A DNA stretch of 64,000 nt. Source: Bradyrhizobium manausense (GTDB lineage: Bacteria > Pseudomonadota > Alphaproteobacteria > Rhizobiales > Xanthobacteraceae). The notes under the pieces are model-generated. The model saw only the letters and a program-made list of their open reading frames with translations, did not search any database and was not told where the DNA came from. The stretch lies in assembly GCF_018131105.1 (NCBI RefSeq), contig NZ_JAFCJI010000001.1:2542001-2606000 (forward strand), given 5' to 3'. A program made the position numbers and the translations under genes. Shown here one piece after another: positions 1 to 8,823 of this stretch (position 1 is the stretch's first letter; the number at the start of each line of letters is the position of its first letter).

Positions 1-1
1 G

Positions 2-445
2 GACATCGGAGGGATCGCCAAGGCGCAATTGCGCGTCGCACTCGGCAATGTGCCGCGCGAGACGTTTTCGACTGAGCCCGCTCAGCTCATGGGACAAGCT
101 GCCCGGATCGAGGCCGGCGCGCTCGAGTTCTCACTGCACGACAACGGTGGCGTCGACCTCGTCGTCGCGCAGTTCGCGCGCATGCAGAATGTCAGCCGCG
201 ACGCCGCGCGTCAGGCGATCGTCGAAAGCATCAAGGCAAAACGCGAGCAGATTGCATCCGCCAATCCGGATGCGGACGCCGCCGTGGATGCGGTCGCCCG
301 TTTCGTCGAGACGCCGGGCCAGACGTTGTCCATCAAGCTCTCCCCGCGCGCCAAGGCGCCGCTGATGCAGATCATGCAGCTCTTGCAAACCGACCCGCAG
401 AGCGCGTTGGCGCAGTTCAGGATCGAGGCGTCGACGGGACTGTAG
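2..445 (+). CDS. Hypothetical protein, C-terminal part (gene starts before the window)
   Basis: The reading frame is open from the first bases and ends at a TAG at 443-445, so only the last 147 residues or so are visible. They contain no motif I can tie to a function. The segment is mostly helical by composition (many Ala, Gln, Arg and Asp), with a stretch rich in charged residues around the middle and no membrane segment. Codon use matches the neighbouring housekeeping genes, which supports a real gene. A TTG at 29 could be read as a start, but the frame continues upstream of it without a stop, so I treat the gene as truncated by the window edge. Function unknown. Confidence 0.7.
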   Translation, partial: DIGGIAKAQLRVALGNVPRETFSTEPAQLMGQAARIEAGALEFSLHDNGGVDLVVAQFARMQNVSRDAARQAIVESIKAKREQIASANPDADAAVDAVARFVETPGQTLSIKLSPRAKAPLMQIMQLLQTDPQSALAQFRIEASTGL

Positions 446-468
446 AGCGGGCGCGCGCTCTCACCACC

Positions 469-552
469 GTCATGGCCGGGCTCGTCCCGGCCATCCACGC
501 TCTTCCGCGCCTGCCCAAAAACGTGGATGCCCGGGACAAGCCCGGGCATGAC
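469..552. repeat. Long intergenic palindromic element
   Basis: Two arms of about 31 bases (469-499 and 522-552) are inverted copies of each other with only a few mismatches, separated by about 22 bases. Each arm holds a smaller palindrome around GGGCTCGTCCC or GGGACAAGCCC. Elements starting GTCATGGCCGGG and ending in the complementary CCGGGCATGAC are, from memory, common between genes in Bradyrhizobium. It lies between the ends of two convergent genes, where its stem could also stop transcription or protect mRNA 3' ends on both strands. Confidence 0.8.
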
Positions 553-593
553 GGATTCTTGCTACCTCCCCGCACACGAAGGGGCAAAGACCC

Positions 594-2381
594 TCATTTC
601 TGCGGCAGGTTCACCTTCACATGCAGCTCGCGGAGCTGCTTCGTCGTCGCATCCGACGGCGCGCCCATCAGCAGGTCCATGGCCTGCTGGTTCATCGGGA
701 ACAGCGAGATCTCGCGCAGATTGTTGGTGCCACAGAGCAGCATCACGATGCGGTCGACACCCGCGGCCATGCCGCCATGTGGCGGCGCGCCGTACTGGAA
801 GGCGCGGTACATGCCGCCGAAGCGGTCGACCACTTCCTGCTCGCCGTAGCCTGCGATCTCGAACGCCTTCACCATCGCTTCCGGCACGTGGTTGCGGATG
901 CCGCCCGAGGCGATCTCGTAACCGTTGCAGGTGATGTCGTACTGGAACGCCTTGATGGTCAGCGGATCCTGGCCCTTCAGCGCCTCGAGGCCGCCCTGCG
1001 GCATCGAGAACGGGTTGTGCGAGAAGTCGACCTTCTTGTCGTCCTCATTGTACTCGTACATCGGGAAGTCGACGATCCAGGCGAGCTCGAACCGCTCCCT
1101 GTCGGTGAGGTTCAGTTCCTCGCCTACCTTGTTACGGGCGAGCCCTGAAAACTTCCAGAACTTGTCGGGATCGCCGGCGACGAAGAAGGCGGCATCGCCT
1201 TCCTTGGTGCCGATCTGCGCACGGATCGCGGCGGTCCGCTCCGGTCCGATGTTGTTCGCAAGCGGACCTGCGCCCTCGCCGCCCTCGCGCCACATGATGT
1301 AGCCGAGGCCGGGCTGGCCTTCGCCCTGCGCCCACGAGTTCATGCGGTCGCAGAATGCACGGCTGCCTCCACCGGTCGCCGGGATCGCCCAGACCTGGTT
1401 CTTGGGGTCTTCGAGCATGCGCGCAAAGACCTTGAAGCCGGAGCCGCGGAAGTGCTCGGAGACGTCCTGCATCTCGATCGGGTTGCGCAAATCAGGCTTG
1501 TCGCTGCCGTATTTGCGCAGCGCCTCGGCGAACGGAATCCGGCGCCAGTTCTTGCTCACCGGCTTGCCCTTGGCGAACTCCTCGAACACGCCGGTGATGA
1601 CGGGCTCCATCGCCGCGAAGACGTCTTCCTGCGTGACGAAGCTCATCTCGACGTCGAGCTGGTAGAACTCGCCGGGCAGACGGTCAGCGCGCGGGTCCTC
1701 GTCGCGGAAGCACGGCGCGATCTGGAAGTAGCGATCGAAGCCCGACATCATCAGCAGCTGCTTGTACTGCTGTGGCGCCTGCGGCAGTGCGTAGAACTTG
1801 CCGGGATGGATGCGCGACGGCACCAGGAAGTCGCGCGCGCCTTCCGGCGACGACGCGGTCAGGATCGGCGTGTTGAACTCGAAGAAGCCCTGCCCCTCCA
1901 TGCGCCGGCGCATCGACTTGATGATCTCGACGCGGGTCATGATGTTCTGATGCAGCTTCTCGCGACGCAGATCGAGGAAGCGGTACTTCAGACGGATGTC
2001 CTCGGGATATTCCTGGTCGCCGAAGACAGGCAGCGGCAGATCGCCGGCCGGACCCAGCACCTCGATCTCGGTGACGTAGATCTCGATCTTGCCGGTCGGC
2101 AGATCGTCATTGTCGGTGCTCTTGTTATCCGCGCCGGCCGGGCGGCGGCGCACCTTGCCGTCCAACTTGACCACGAATTCGGAACGCAGCTTTTCCGCTT
2201 GTGCGAACGCCGGCGAGTCCGGATCGACCACGCACTGGGTCAGGCCGTAATGGTCGCGCAGGTCGACGAAGAGCACGCCGCCATGGTCGCGGACGCGATG
2301 GACCCAGCCCGAGAGGCGAACCGTTTCGCCGATGTTGCTCTCGCGGAGCGCGCCGCATGTATGTGACCGGTAGCGATGCAT
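594..2381 (-). CDS. aspS: Aspartyl-tRNA synthetase, probably non-discriminating (Asp/Asn)
   Basis: A 595-residue class IIb aminoacyl-tRNA synthetase that charges tRNA with aspartate. The N-terminal OB-fold anticodon-binding domain covers about residues 1-110. Class II motif 2 (FRDED) is at 225-229, and motif 3 (GVDRIVML) begins near 541 with its ATP-binding Arg at 544. The length is normal for the bacterial type, including the inserted GAD domain. His33 and Gly83 align with the two anticodon-domain positions (His31 and Gly82 in the Pseudomonas aeruginosa enzyme) known to mark AspRS that also charges tRNA-Asn; E. coli has Leu and Lys there. That would supply Asp-tRNA-Asn to the GatCAB amidotransferase. 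The start ATG at 2381 gives the usual N-terminus. Confidence 0.97.
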   Translation of the reverse strand: MHRYRSHTCGALRESNIGETVRLSGWVHRVRDHGGVLFVDLRDHYGLTQCVVDPDSPAFAQAEKLRSEFVVKLDGKVRRRPAGADNKSTDNDDLPTGKIEIYVTEIEVLGPAGDLPLPVFGDQEYPEDIRLKYRFLDLRREKLHQNIMTRVEIIKSMRRRMEGQGFFEFNTPILTASSPEGARDFLVPSRIHPGKFYALPQAPQQYKQLLMMSGFDRYFQIAPCFRDEDPRADRLPGEFYQLDVEMSFVTQEDVFAAMEPVITGVFEEFAKGKPVSKNWRRIPFAEALRKYGSDKPDLRNPIEMQDVSEHFRGSGFKVFARMLEDPKNQVWAIPATGGGSRAFCDRMNSWAQGEGQPGLGYIMWREGGEGAGPLANNIGPERTAAIRAQIGTKEGDAAFFVAGDPDKFWKFSGLARNKVGEELNLTDRERFELAWIVDFPMYEYNEDDKKVDFSHNPFSMPQGGLEALKGQDPLTIKAFQYDITCNGYEIASGGIRNHVPEAMVKAFEIAGYGEQEVVDRFGGMYRAFQYGAPPHGGMAAGVDRIVMLLCGTNNLREISLFPMNQQAMDLLMGAPSDATTKQLRELHVKVNLPQK

Positions 2382-2592
2382 GGTCGTCCCAAAATCAATG
2401 TCGGAGGATACGAATCGGACGGCCTGAAACGACCGGTCCGACGTTGCGGCAGGGTTTACCCGACGAGGCCCAAAGCGGCAACCTCAAGGCGGTAACCAAG
2501 GGAACGGCCTGTTTTGGGCCTGACGGCCGCCATTTTTGCCCAATCCGGACCCGTCCCTTTGCCATCGGGCGTTCCAGCCCTATCTTGACGGT

Positions 2593-4065
2593 ATGACCGT
2601 GCATTTCCCCTTCCAGAACTCATATTCGGCCTTGCCGGACAGCTTCTTTGCCCGCGTCGCGCCGACCCCCGTATCCGCGCCCCGGCTGATCAAGCTGAAC
2701 CGGCCCCTGGCAATCCAGCTCGGGCTCGATCCTGATCTGCTTGAAAGCCCTGAGGGCGCCGAGATCCTGGCCGGAAAGACGGTTCCTGATGGAGCCGACC
2801 CCATCGCCATGGCTTATGCCGGACACCAGTTCGGGCATTTCGTGCCCCAGCTCGGCGACGGCCGCGCGATCCTGCTCGGCGAGGTTATCGACCGAGACGG
2901 CGTCCGCCGCGACATCCAGCTCAAGGGCTCGGGTCCCACCCCGTTCTCCCGCCGCGGCGACGGCCGCGCAGCGCTTGGGCCGGTGCTGCGCGAATACATC
3001 GTCAGCGAAGCCATGTTTGCGTTGGGCATCCCGACCACACGTTCGCTGGCCGCCGTCATCACCGGCGATCACGTCATCCGCGAGACCGCGCTGCCCGGCG
3101 CCGTGCTGACCCGCATCGCCTCCAGCCACATCCGGGTCGGTACCTTCCAGTTCTTCGCGGTGCGCCGCGACACCGACGCGATCCGCCGGCTCGCCGATCA
3201 CGTCATCACCAGGCACTATCCGGATCTGCTTCATGCCGAGCGGCCCTATCACGCGCTGCTCGCGGGCGTCGTCGCGCGCCAGGCCGAACTGATCGCGCGG
3301 TGGCTGCTGGTCGGCTTCATCCATGGCGTGATGAACACCGACAACTCCTCCATCTCAGGCGAGACCATTGACTACGGCCCCTGCGCTTTCATGGACGCCT
3401 ACAACCCTTCGCAGGTGTTTTCGTCGATCGACGAGATGGGCCGCTACGCCTACGCGAACCAGCCCCGCATTGCGTTGTGGAACCTGACGCGACTGGCCGA
3501 ATGCCTGCTGCCGTTGTTCTCCGACGACCAGGAGAAGGCCGTCGCGGAAGCCCAGGACATTCTCGGCGCTTTCTCCGAGACGTTCAGCGCCGCCTATCAG
3601 GCAGGCCTGCGCAAGAAGGTGGGCCTGTTCACAGAGCGCGATGGCGACGAGGCCCTGATCCAGGACCTGCTCGACGCCATGGCCAAGAACCAGGCCGACT
3701 TCACGCTGACGTTCCGCAAGCTCGGCGAGGCCGCCGGCGATGACAGCGCCGACGTCCGCGCGCAGTTCACGGAGCCCGCAGCCTTCGACGAGTGGGCCGG
3801 ACTCTGGCGCGCGCGCATCGCGCTGGAGCCGCAAAGCGCGGCCGAGCGGCAAGCCGCGATGCATGCCGTCAATCCGATCTTCATCCCGCGCAACCACCGC
3901 GTCGAGGCCGTGATCCAGGCCGCGGTGAACGATGACAACTACGCACCGTTCGAGGAATTGGTGAAGGTGCTGGCGAAACCGTTCGAGGACCAGCCGGATT
4001 ACGCCGCCTACGCCGACCCGCCGTTGCCGGACCAGCGGGTGCTGCAGACGTTCTGCGGGACGTGA
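2593..4065 (+). CDS. selO: Protein adenylyltransferase SelO (YdiU family)
   Basis: A 490-residue SelO-family pseudokinase-fold protein, which transfers AMP from ATP to Ser/Thr/Tyr of target proteins and is linked to redox stress. Family motifs are present: [16 protein letters not shown] at 77-92, Lys111 in [12 protein letters not shown] at 244-251 and DYGPC at 260-264, which hold the nucleotide- and metal-binding Lys, Asp and Asn. The chain ends in Cys-Gly-Thr. This puts a Cys at the third-from-last position, where human SELENOO carries its selenocysteine. I chose the ATG at 2593. The frame stays open upstream to a TTG at 2536, but the extra residues are outside the family's usual start. Confidence 0.95.
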   Translation: MTVHFPFQNSYSALPDSFFARVAPTPVSAPRLIKLNRPLAIQLGLDPDLLESPEGAEILAGKTVPDGADPIAMAYAGHQFGHFVPQLGDGRAILLGEVIDRDGVRRDIQLKGSGPTPFSRRGDGRAALGPVLREYIVSEAMFALGIPTTRSLAAVITGDHVIRETALPGAVLTRIASSHIRVGTFQFFAVRRDTDAIRRLADHVITRHYPDLLHAERPYHALLAGVVARQAELIARWLLVGFIHGVMNTDNSSISGETIDYGPCAFMDAYNPSQVFSSIDEMGRYAYANQPRIALWNLTRLAECLLPLFSDDQEKAVAEAQDILGAFSETFSAAYQAGLRKKVGLFTERDGDEALIQDLLDAMAKNQADFTLTFRKLGEAAGDDSADVRAQFTEPAAFDEWAGLWRARIALEPQSAAERQAAMHAVNPIFIPRNHRVEAVIQAAVNDDNYAPFEELVKVLAKPFEDQPDYAAYADPPLPDQRVLQTFCGT

Positions 4066-4289
4066 GGCAAGCGGGGCTTCGTATGCAGCCCTGCCATCGA
4101 TCGCCGCCGTCCGCGCGCTCTGCGGATTTTCCGATAATCGCATCATGCCCCTGTTTTGCCCGACGTGTCAACGGATGCTGAAACACGCGTAACTCATCAT
4201 CGCGGCAACCACCGGCTACTGTGCATGGGGTTGTTTTCGAGATTTTTCTTCGCCCACACATTCTGTGGAATTCCGGGCGCGCGGAACCG

Positions 4290-4321
4290 CTGTCATCAAA
4301 CTGAAACACACGCGCTCTAAC
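4290..4321 (+). promoter_or_regulatory. Pho box and possible -10 of the phosphodiesterase/ABC operon
   Basis: CTGTCAT (4290-4296) and CTGAAAC (4301-4307) are separated by CAAA, giving the 7-4-7 direct-repeat layout with 11-base period of a PhoB box. The first half matches the consensus exactly. TCTAAC at 4316-4321 is placed about where a -10 element would sit when the Pho box replaces the -35. The ATG of the first gene follows at 4381. This is the only clear signal in the 315-base gap 4066-4380; the rest of that gap shows no gene. Confidence 0.65.
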
Positions 4322-4380
4322 GGCCTGTCAGGGCCGTCTTGCCGGAGGCGCCCATCCTCCAACGATCCTGACAGCGCACC

Positions 4381-5229
4381 ATGCCGTTCAAATTCGTCCA
4401 CATCACCGACACGCATCTCGCGAACCCCGGGATGAAGCTCTATGGGCTAGATCCGCGCGCCCGGCTCGACGCGGCGATCGCCGACATCAACACGCACCAG
4501 TCCGACGCCGCCTTCGCGGTCGTGACCGGCGACCTCACCCATTGGGGCGAGCCGGAGTCCTATGCCAATTTCGCCGAGGCGATGTCGGCGCTGAAGATTC
4601 CCTACATCGCCATGGTCGGCAATCACGACAAGCGCGTTGCCTGCCTCGACGGCCTGAAGGCCGCGCCGCGCGATCCCAATGGTTTCGTGCAGGGCACCCG
4701 CACCACCGAGCACGGCCTGTTCATCTTCCTCGACACGCTGGACGAGACCAGCCACGCCGGCGAGATGTGCGCCAAGCGCTTCGCGTGGCTGGCAAAGACG
4801 CTCGCCGCAGCGCCCGCCGATCAGCCTTTCGTCGTGTTCATGCATCACCCGCCCTTCCCGGTCGGCGTGCACGCAATGGACGAGATCGGGCTGAAGCAAA
4901 GCGCGGAGTTTGCCGAGGTGATCGCGCCCTACCGCTCGCGCATCCGCCACCTCTTCTTCGGCCATGTGCACCGGCCGATCTTCGGCAGCTACGGCAAGAT
5001 CCCGTTCTCGACGCTGCGCGGCACCAATCATCAGGTCTGGTTCGAGCTCGATGCGGGCGCGCCGCATCTGGCGAGCCACGAGCCGCCGGCCTATGGCGTG
5101 GTGCTGATCGATGACGAAAACCTCGTCGTGCACAGCCACGACTTCCTCGACACCAGTCTGCGCTTCCCATTCGAGCCGCCTGCGGACGTGGACGGCCGCG
5201 ACTATGCGCTCAACTTCCCGGCGCGGTGA
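4381..5229 (+). CDS. Metallophosphoesterase, cyclic/glycero-phosphodiesterase (CpdA/GpdQ-like)
   Basis: A 282-residue calcineurin-like phosphoesterase with two metal sites. The metal ligands can be read off in order: Asp10 and His12 (ITDTH), Asp51 (GDLTH), GNHD at 80-83, HH at 155-156 and GHVH at 194-197. There is no signal peptide, so it should act in the cytoplasm. Relatives hydrolyse cyclic nucleotides or glycerophosphodiesters. The position behind a Pho box and directly upstream (1-base gap) of a glycerol-phosphate-type importer favours release of phosphate or glycerol-3-phosphate from imported phosphodiesters over cAMP turnover. The substrate is inferred, not read from the sequence. Confidence 0.88.
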   Translation: MPFKFVHITDTHLANPGMKLYGLDPRARLDAAIADINTHQSDAAFAVVTGDLTHWGEPESYANFAEAMSALKIPYIAMVGNHDKRVACLDGLKAAPRDPNGFVQGTRTTEHGLFIFLDTLDETSHAGEMCAKRFAWLAKTLAAAPADQPFVVFMHHPPFPVGVHAMDEIGLKQSAEFAEVIAPYRSRIRHLFFGHVHRPIFGSYGKIPFSTLRGTNHQVWFELDAGAPHLASHEPPAYGVVLIDDENLVVHSHDFLDTSLRFPFEPPADVDGRDYALNFPAR

Positions 5230-5230
5230 G

Positions 5231-6181
5231 ATGAGCCTCGCAGAACCCGCGGCTCTCCCGGTCGCGGTATCGGCGCCGCCGCGCCTGAACCTCATGACGC
5301 GGTTCACCACCCGCTTCAAAGCCTCGCTCCCGGCCTATCTGCTGCTGCTGCCCTCGCTGGTCTTCCTCGCGCTGTTCACCTATGGCGCGATGGGACGCGT
5401 GCTGATCGATGCACTCTATCAGCGCGCCACGCCGCGGGCGCCGCTTCGCTTCGTCGGTCTCGACAATATCAGCGCCGTGCTGGCCGACCCTGCCTTCACC
5501 GGCGCCGTCATCAACAACCTCATCTACGCCATCGGCACCGCGATCCCGAGCATCGGCCTTGCCCTGTTGTTTGCACTGGCACTTGCACGTACCAATGCCG
5601 TGACCAGCGCGCTGCGCGCCGCGCTGTTCTTGCCGGTGCTGATCCCGATGGTCGCGGCCTCCGCGCTATTCCTGTTCATCTTCCTGCCCAATGTCGGCCT
5701 GCTCGACTACTACATCGGCCGCTTCCTGCCGGTGCTGCCGAACTGGCTCGGCGATCCCGACATCGCGCTCTACGCGATCATGATCATCACGATCTGGAAG
5801 AACGCCGGCTACTACATGCTGTTCTTCCTCGCCGGCCTCCAGGCCGTGCCCGAGGACGTGATGGAAGCCGCGCATCTCGATGGCGCAGGGCCGTATCAGA
5901 GGCTGCGCTACATCATCCTGCCGGAGCTCAAACCCACGTTCCTGTTCGTCATCGTGATCGCAACGCTGAACGCGGTGACGCAGGTCGACCACGTCTTCGT
6001 CTTGACCCAGGGCGGCCCGTCGAACGCCACCAATCTGGTGCTGTTCTACATCTATCAGCAGGCGGTCGAGCATTTCGACATCGGGAGAGCCTCAGCCGCG
6101 ACGCTGCTGACGCTCGCCGCCTTGATGGCCCTGACCGCACTGTCGTTCCGCACCATGGCGAACCGTGAGAGCGGGCCATGA
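5231..6181 (+). CDS. ABC transporter permease, MalF/UgpA type
   Basis: A 316-residue inner-membrane protein with about six hydrophobic segments and a binding-protein-dependent-transport EAA loop, read as EAAHLDGAGPYQRLRYIILP in the C-terminal half. This is the contact site for the ABC ATPase. The N-terminal cytoplasmic part is followed by a first segment rich in Leu around residue 35-55, as in UgpA. The ATG at 5231 lies one base after the stop of the phosphodiesterase gene, and the 3' end overlaps the next permease by 4 bases (ATGA), so the genes are translationally coupled. By family and context the likely cargo is glycerol-3-phosphate or a glycerophosphodiester; other sugar-type cargo cannot be excluded. 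Confidence 0.88.
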   Translation: MSLAEPAALPVAVSAPPRLNLMTRFTTRFKASLPAYLLLLPSLVFLALFTYGAMGRVLIDALYQRATPRAPLRFVGLDNISAVLADPAFTGAVINNLIYAIGTAIPSIGLALLFALALARTNAVTSALRAALFLPVLIPMVAASALFLFIFLPNVGLLDYYIGRFLPVLPNWLGDPDIALYAIMIITIWKNAGYYMLFFLAGLQAVPEDVMEAAHLDGAGPYQRLRYIILPELKPTFLFVIVIATLNAVTQVDHVFVLTQGGPSNATNLVLFYIYQQAVEHFDIGRASAATLLTLAALMALTALSFRTMANRESGP

Positions 6182-7047
6182 CGCTGATCGACAAGCTCTA
6201 CAAGGACGGCCCGCTCGCGACGCGCAACGAGATTACGCCGAAGCTCGGCTTCCTGCTGACGATCCTGCTCGCGCTCGCCTGGCTGATCCCGTTCCTGTGG
6301 ATGGGCGTCGCCACACTGCGCCCGGCCTCCGACGGCATCAATCTGATGGCGGAGCTGATGCCGAGCCTGAAGCCGACGCTCGACAATATCAGGGACGCCT
6401 GGGAGATCGGCGATTTTCCGCGCTACTTCCTCAACACCACGATCATCTGCACCGGCATCCTTCTCGTGCAGTTCGTCACGATCACGCTGGCTGGCTTCGC
6501 CTTTGCGCGGCTCGACTTCGCCGGCAAGACGCCGATCTTCTATCTGTTCCTGATGCAGCTGATGCTGGTGCCGGTTCTGCTGATCGTGCCGAACCTGAGC
6601 CTGGTGGTGCAGCTCGGCCTCTATGACACGCTCGCCGGCGTGATGATGCCGTTCTTCGCTTCCGCCTTCGGCACCTTCCTGATGCGCCAGGCCTTCGAGG
6701 CCATTCCAACCGAGCTGGAAGACGCCGCGCTGATCGACGGCGCCAGCCTGATCCAGCGCATGCGCCACATCTACGTGCCGCTGTCGCTGCCGAGCTTTTC
6801 CGCCTTCGCCATCATCTCCGTCACCAGCCACTGGAACGACTTCCTGTGGCCGCTGATGGTGATCAATTCGCCGGACAAGCGACCGCTCACGGTCGGGCTC
6901 TCGGTCTTCACCAAGACCGCGGAAGGCACGCAGGCCTGGGGCACCATCGCCGCCGGCACGCTGATGGTGATTGCACCGCTGCTCATCACGTTCCTGATCT
7001 TTCAGAAACGCTTCATCAGTTCTTTCGTCACCTCAGGCATCAAATAG
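6178..7047 (+). CDS. ABC transporter permease, MalG/UgpE type
   Basis: The 289-residue partner of the preceding permease, with about six membrane segments and its own EAA loop (EDAALIDGASLIQRMRHIYV). The start ATG at 6178 overlaps the stop of the upstream gene. The C-terminus ends in the FISSFVTSGIK-type tail common to MalG/UgpE subunits. It should form the heterodimeric pore with the upstream permease and receive substrate from the binding protein encoded next. No ATPase gene follows, so the dimer must use an ATPase encoded elsewhere. Confidence 0.9.
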   Translation: MTLIDKLYKDGPLATRNEITPKLGFLLTILLALAWLIPFLWMGVATLRPASDGINLMAELMPSLKPTLDNIRDAWEIGDFPRYFLNTTIICTGILLVQFVTITLAGFAFARLDFAGKTPIFYLFLMQLMLVPVLLIVPNLSLVVQLGLYDTLAGVMMPFFASAFGTFLMRQAFEAIPTELEDAALIDGASLIQRMRHIYVPLSLPSFSAFAIISVTSHWNDFLWPLMVINSPDKRPLTVGLSVFTKTAEGTQAWGTIAAGTLMVIAPLLITFLIFQKRFISSFVTSGIK

Positions 7048-7058
7048 GAGATTCTTGG

Positions 7059-8381
7059 ATGCTGTTCTCCCGCAGGCTCATGCTCGGCCTCGCCATGGCC
7101 GGTGCTTTCGCCTTCCCGGCGCTCGCCGGTGAAGGTCCGACCGAGATCGATTTGTTCTTCCCCGTGCCCGTCGACGGCAAGCTCGCCCGCGACATGGGCA
7201 CACTGATCAAGGAGTTCAACGAGGGTCACCCCGACATCAAGGCGACCGCGGTTTACACCGGCTCCTATGACGACACGCTGATCAAGACGCGCGCCTCGAT
7301 CAAGGCCGGCAAGCCGCCAGCTGCCGTGATCATGTCGGCCAACTTCCTGCTCGACATGCAGATCGAGAACGAGCTCACCAATCTCGACAGCCTGATCGCA
7401 GCCGACGGCAGCACCAAGGACCAATTCCTCGGCCAGTTCTTCCCCGCTCTCCAGGGCAATGCGGTGATCAACCGGTCGGTTTACGGCGTGCCGTTCCACA
7501 ATTCGACGCCGCTGCTCTACATCAACGCCGACAAGGCCAAGGAAGCAGGCCTCGACCCGAACAAGCCGCCGCAGACCTGGGCCGAGCTTACCGACTGGGC
7601 CAAGAAGCTCACCAAGCGTGAGGGCGACAAGGTGACCCAATGGGGCATCGCGATCCCCTGCGCTTATGACTATTGCGGATGGATGATGGAAACGCTCACC
7701 ATGACCAATGGCGGGCGTTACTACAACGAAGAGTTCGGCGGCGAGGTCTATTACGACACGCCCTCGATGCTGGGCGCGCTGACCTGGTGGAACGACCTCG
7801 TGAGCAAGTACAAGGTCCACCCGCCCGGCGCCACGCCTGGTCCGGCCGTCAGCACCTCCTTCATCTCCGGCAACGCCGCGATGATGATGCTGTCGACGGG
7901 ATCGCTGACCTATGTGCGCGAGAATGCCAAGTTCAACTACAAGGTCGCCTTCATCCCGCGCAACGTCCGTAACGCCGTGCCGATCGGCGGCGCCTCGCTG
8001 ATCATTCCGGCGGGCGTGGAAGCCGACAAGCAGAAGGCCGCCTGGACGCTGATCAAGTGGATGACGTCGCCCGAGAAGAGCGCCTGGTGGAGCCGCGCGA
8101 CCGGCTACTTCGCGCCCAACATGGCCGCCTACAAGACGCCTGACATGGTCGACTTCCTCAACAAGAACCCGGACGCCAAGACCGCCGTGGAGCAGCTCGA
8201 CGTCGCCAAACCGTGGTTCGCGACCTACAAGACCGTGCCGGTGCGCAAGAACCTGGAGGACGAGGTGATGCTGGTGCTCAACGGCAAGAAGCAGCCGAAG
8301 GAAGCTCTTGTCGCCGCCCAGAAGGCAGCGGAGGAGACGCTTAAGCCGTACAACGCCGAGACGTCGCTGAAGCTGCCGTAA
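7059..8381 (+). CDS. ABC transporter periplasmic substrate-binding protein (UgpB-like)
   Basis: A 440-residue extracellular solute-binding protein of family 1. A Sec signal peptide of about 23 residues ends in PALA before GEGPTEIDLFF. The body has the two-lobed-protein hallmarks GVPFHNSTPLLYIN and a C-terminal lobe with the TSPEKSAWW-type segment of the UgpB group. The GGAG of the ribosome site overlaps the TAG of the upstream permease gene, and the ATG at 7059 follows. It is the last gene of the Pho-box operon. Glycerol-3-phosphate or a glycerophosphodiester is the most likely ligand by family resemblance and context. Confidence 0.88.
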   Translation: MLFSRRLMLGLAMAGAFAFPALAGEGPTEIDLFFPVPVDGKLARDMGTLIKEFNEGHPDIKATAVYTGSYDDTLIKTRASIKAGKPPAAVIMSANFLLDMQIENELTNLDSLIAADGSTKDQFLGQFFPALQGNAVINRSVYGVPFHNSTPLLYINADKAKEAGLDPNKPPQTWAELTDWAKKLTKREGDKVTQWGIAIPCAYDYCGWMMETLTMTNGGRYYNEEFGGEVYYDTPSMLGALTWWNDLVSKYKVHPPGATPGPAVSTSFISGNAAMMMLSTGSLTYVRENAKFNYKVAFIPRNVRNAVPIGGASLIIPAGVEADKQKAAWTLIKWMTSPEKSAWWSRATGYFAPNMAAYKTPDMVDFLNKNPDAKTAVEQLDVAKPWFATYKTVPVRKNLEDEVMLVLNGKKQPKEALVAAQKAAEETLKPYNAETSLKLP

Positions 8382-8404
8382 GGCGAGCGAACCACATGAG
8401 AAAG

Positions 8405-8435
8405 CTTCGGCGTCCCGTCATGCGGGACGCCGAAG
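8405..8435. terminator. Perfect 13-bp hairpin between convergent genes
   Basis: CTTCGGCGTCCCG (8405-8417) and CGGGACGCCGAAG (8423-8435) pair perfectly around a TCATG loop. It lies 24 bases after the stop of the binding-protein gene and before the end of the opposing small gene, so it could end transcription from both sides. The T-run after it is weak (TCGTTTC). Confidence 0.7.
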
Positions 8436-8463
8436 TCGTTTCGGTGGCCAGTGTCGCCCCGGA

Positions 8464-8709
8464 TCAATAGAGCTTGGTACCGTTGCTCTTCACAACCGTC
8501 ACATCATGTCCCTTGGCGGTCATGCATTGCTTGTAGACGGCCCCCTGCGCGTAAGTTGCCTTGCGCGCCGAAAAGATTGCCTCTGTCGTTCCCGCCTCGG
8601 CGAGGCAGGTAGCCCGGGCATTCGCATAGCCTTTACCCGCCGCAAGTGCTGACGAGCCGATGCAGCCGACTGCAGCCGAAATCAATGCGATCGAAATCAA
8701 CCTCTTCAT
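8464..8709 (-). CDS. Small secreted protein, unknown function
   Basis: An 81-residue protein with a clear Sec signal peptide (MKRLISIALISAAVGC..., likely cut after ALA near residue 24). The mature part is about 57 residues with two Cys (in TCLAEAG and KQCMTAKG) that could form a disulfide in the periplasm. The ATG at 8709 is preceded by GGGGG, so I prefer it over a start six codons upstream. The protein resembles the many short, two-cysteine exported proteins of Bradyrhizobium, but I cannot name a family. Confidence 0.65.
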   Translation of the reverse strand: MKRLISIALISAAVGCIGSSALAAGKGYANARATCLAEAGTTEAIFSARKATYAQGAVYKQCMTAKGHDVTVVKSNGTKLY

Positions 8710-8823
8710 TGCTACCCCCTGAATCAAAAAGTGCGCAAAGCTATTCTCTCAATCAAAGCGTGAAAAGTAACACGGACAGCGGCATGCATTCAAGCCTCGC
8801 CGGCACAGGCCGGACGAACTCGT

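Noticed and set aside
611..2366. Long plus-strand frames opposite aspS
   Set aside because: They are antisense shadows of a clear aspS gene, and their translations are rich in Arg/His/Ala with no family-like motif.
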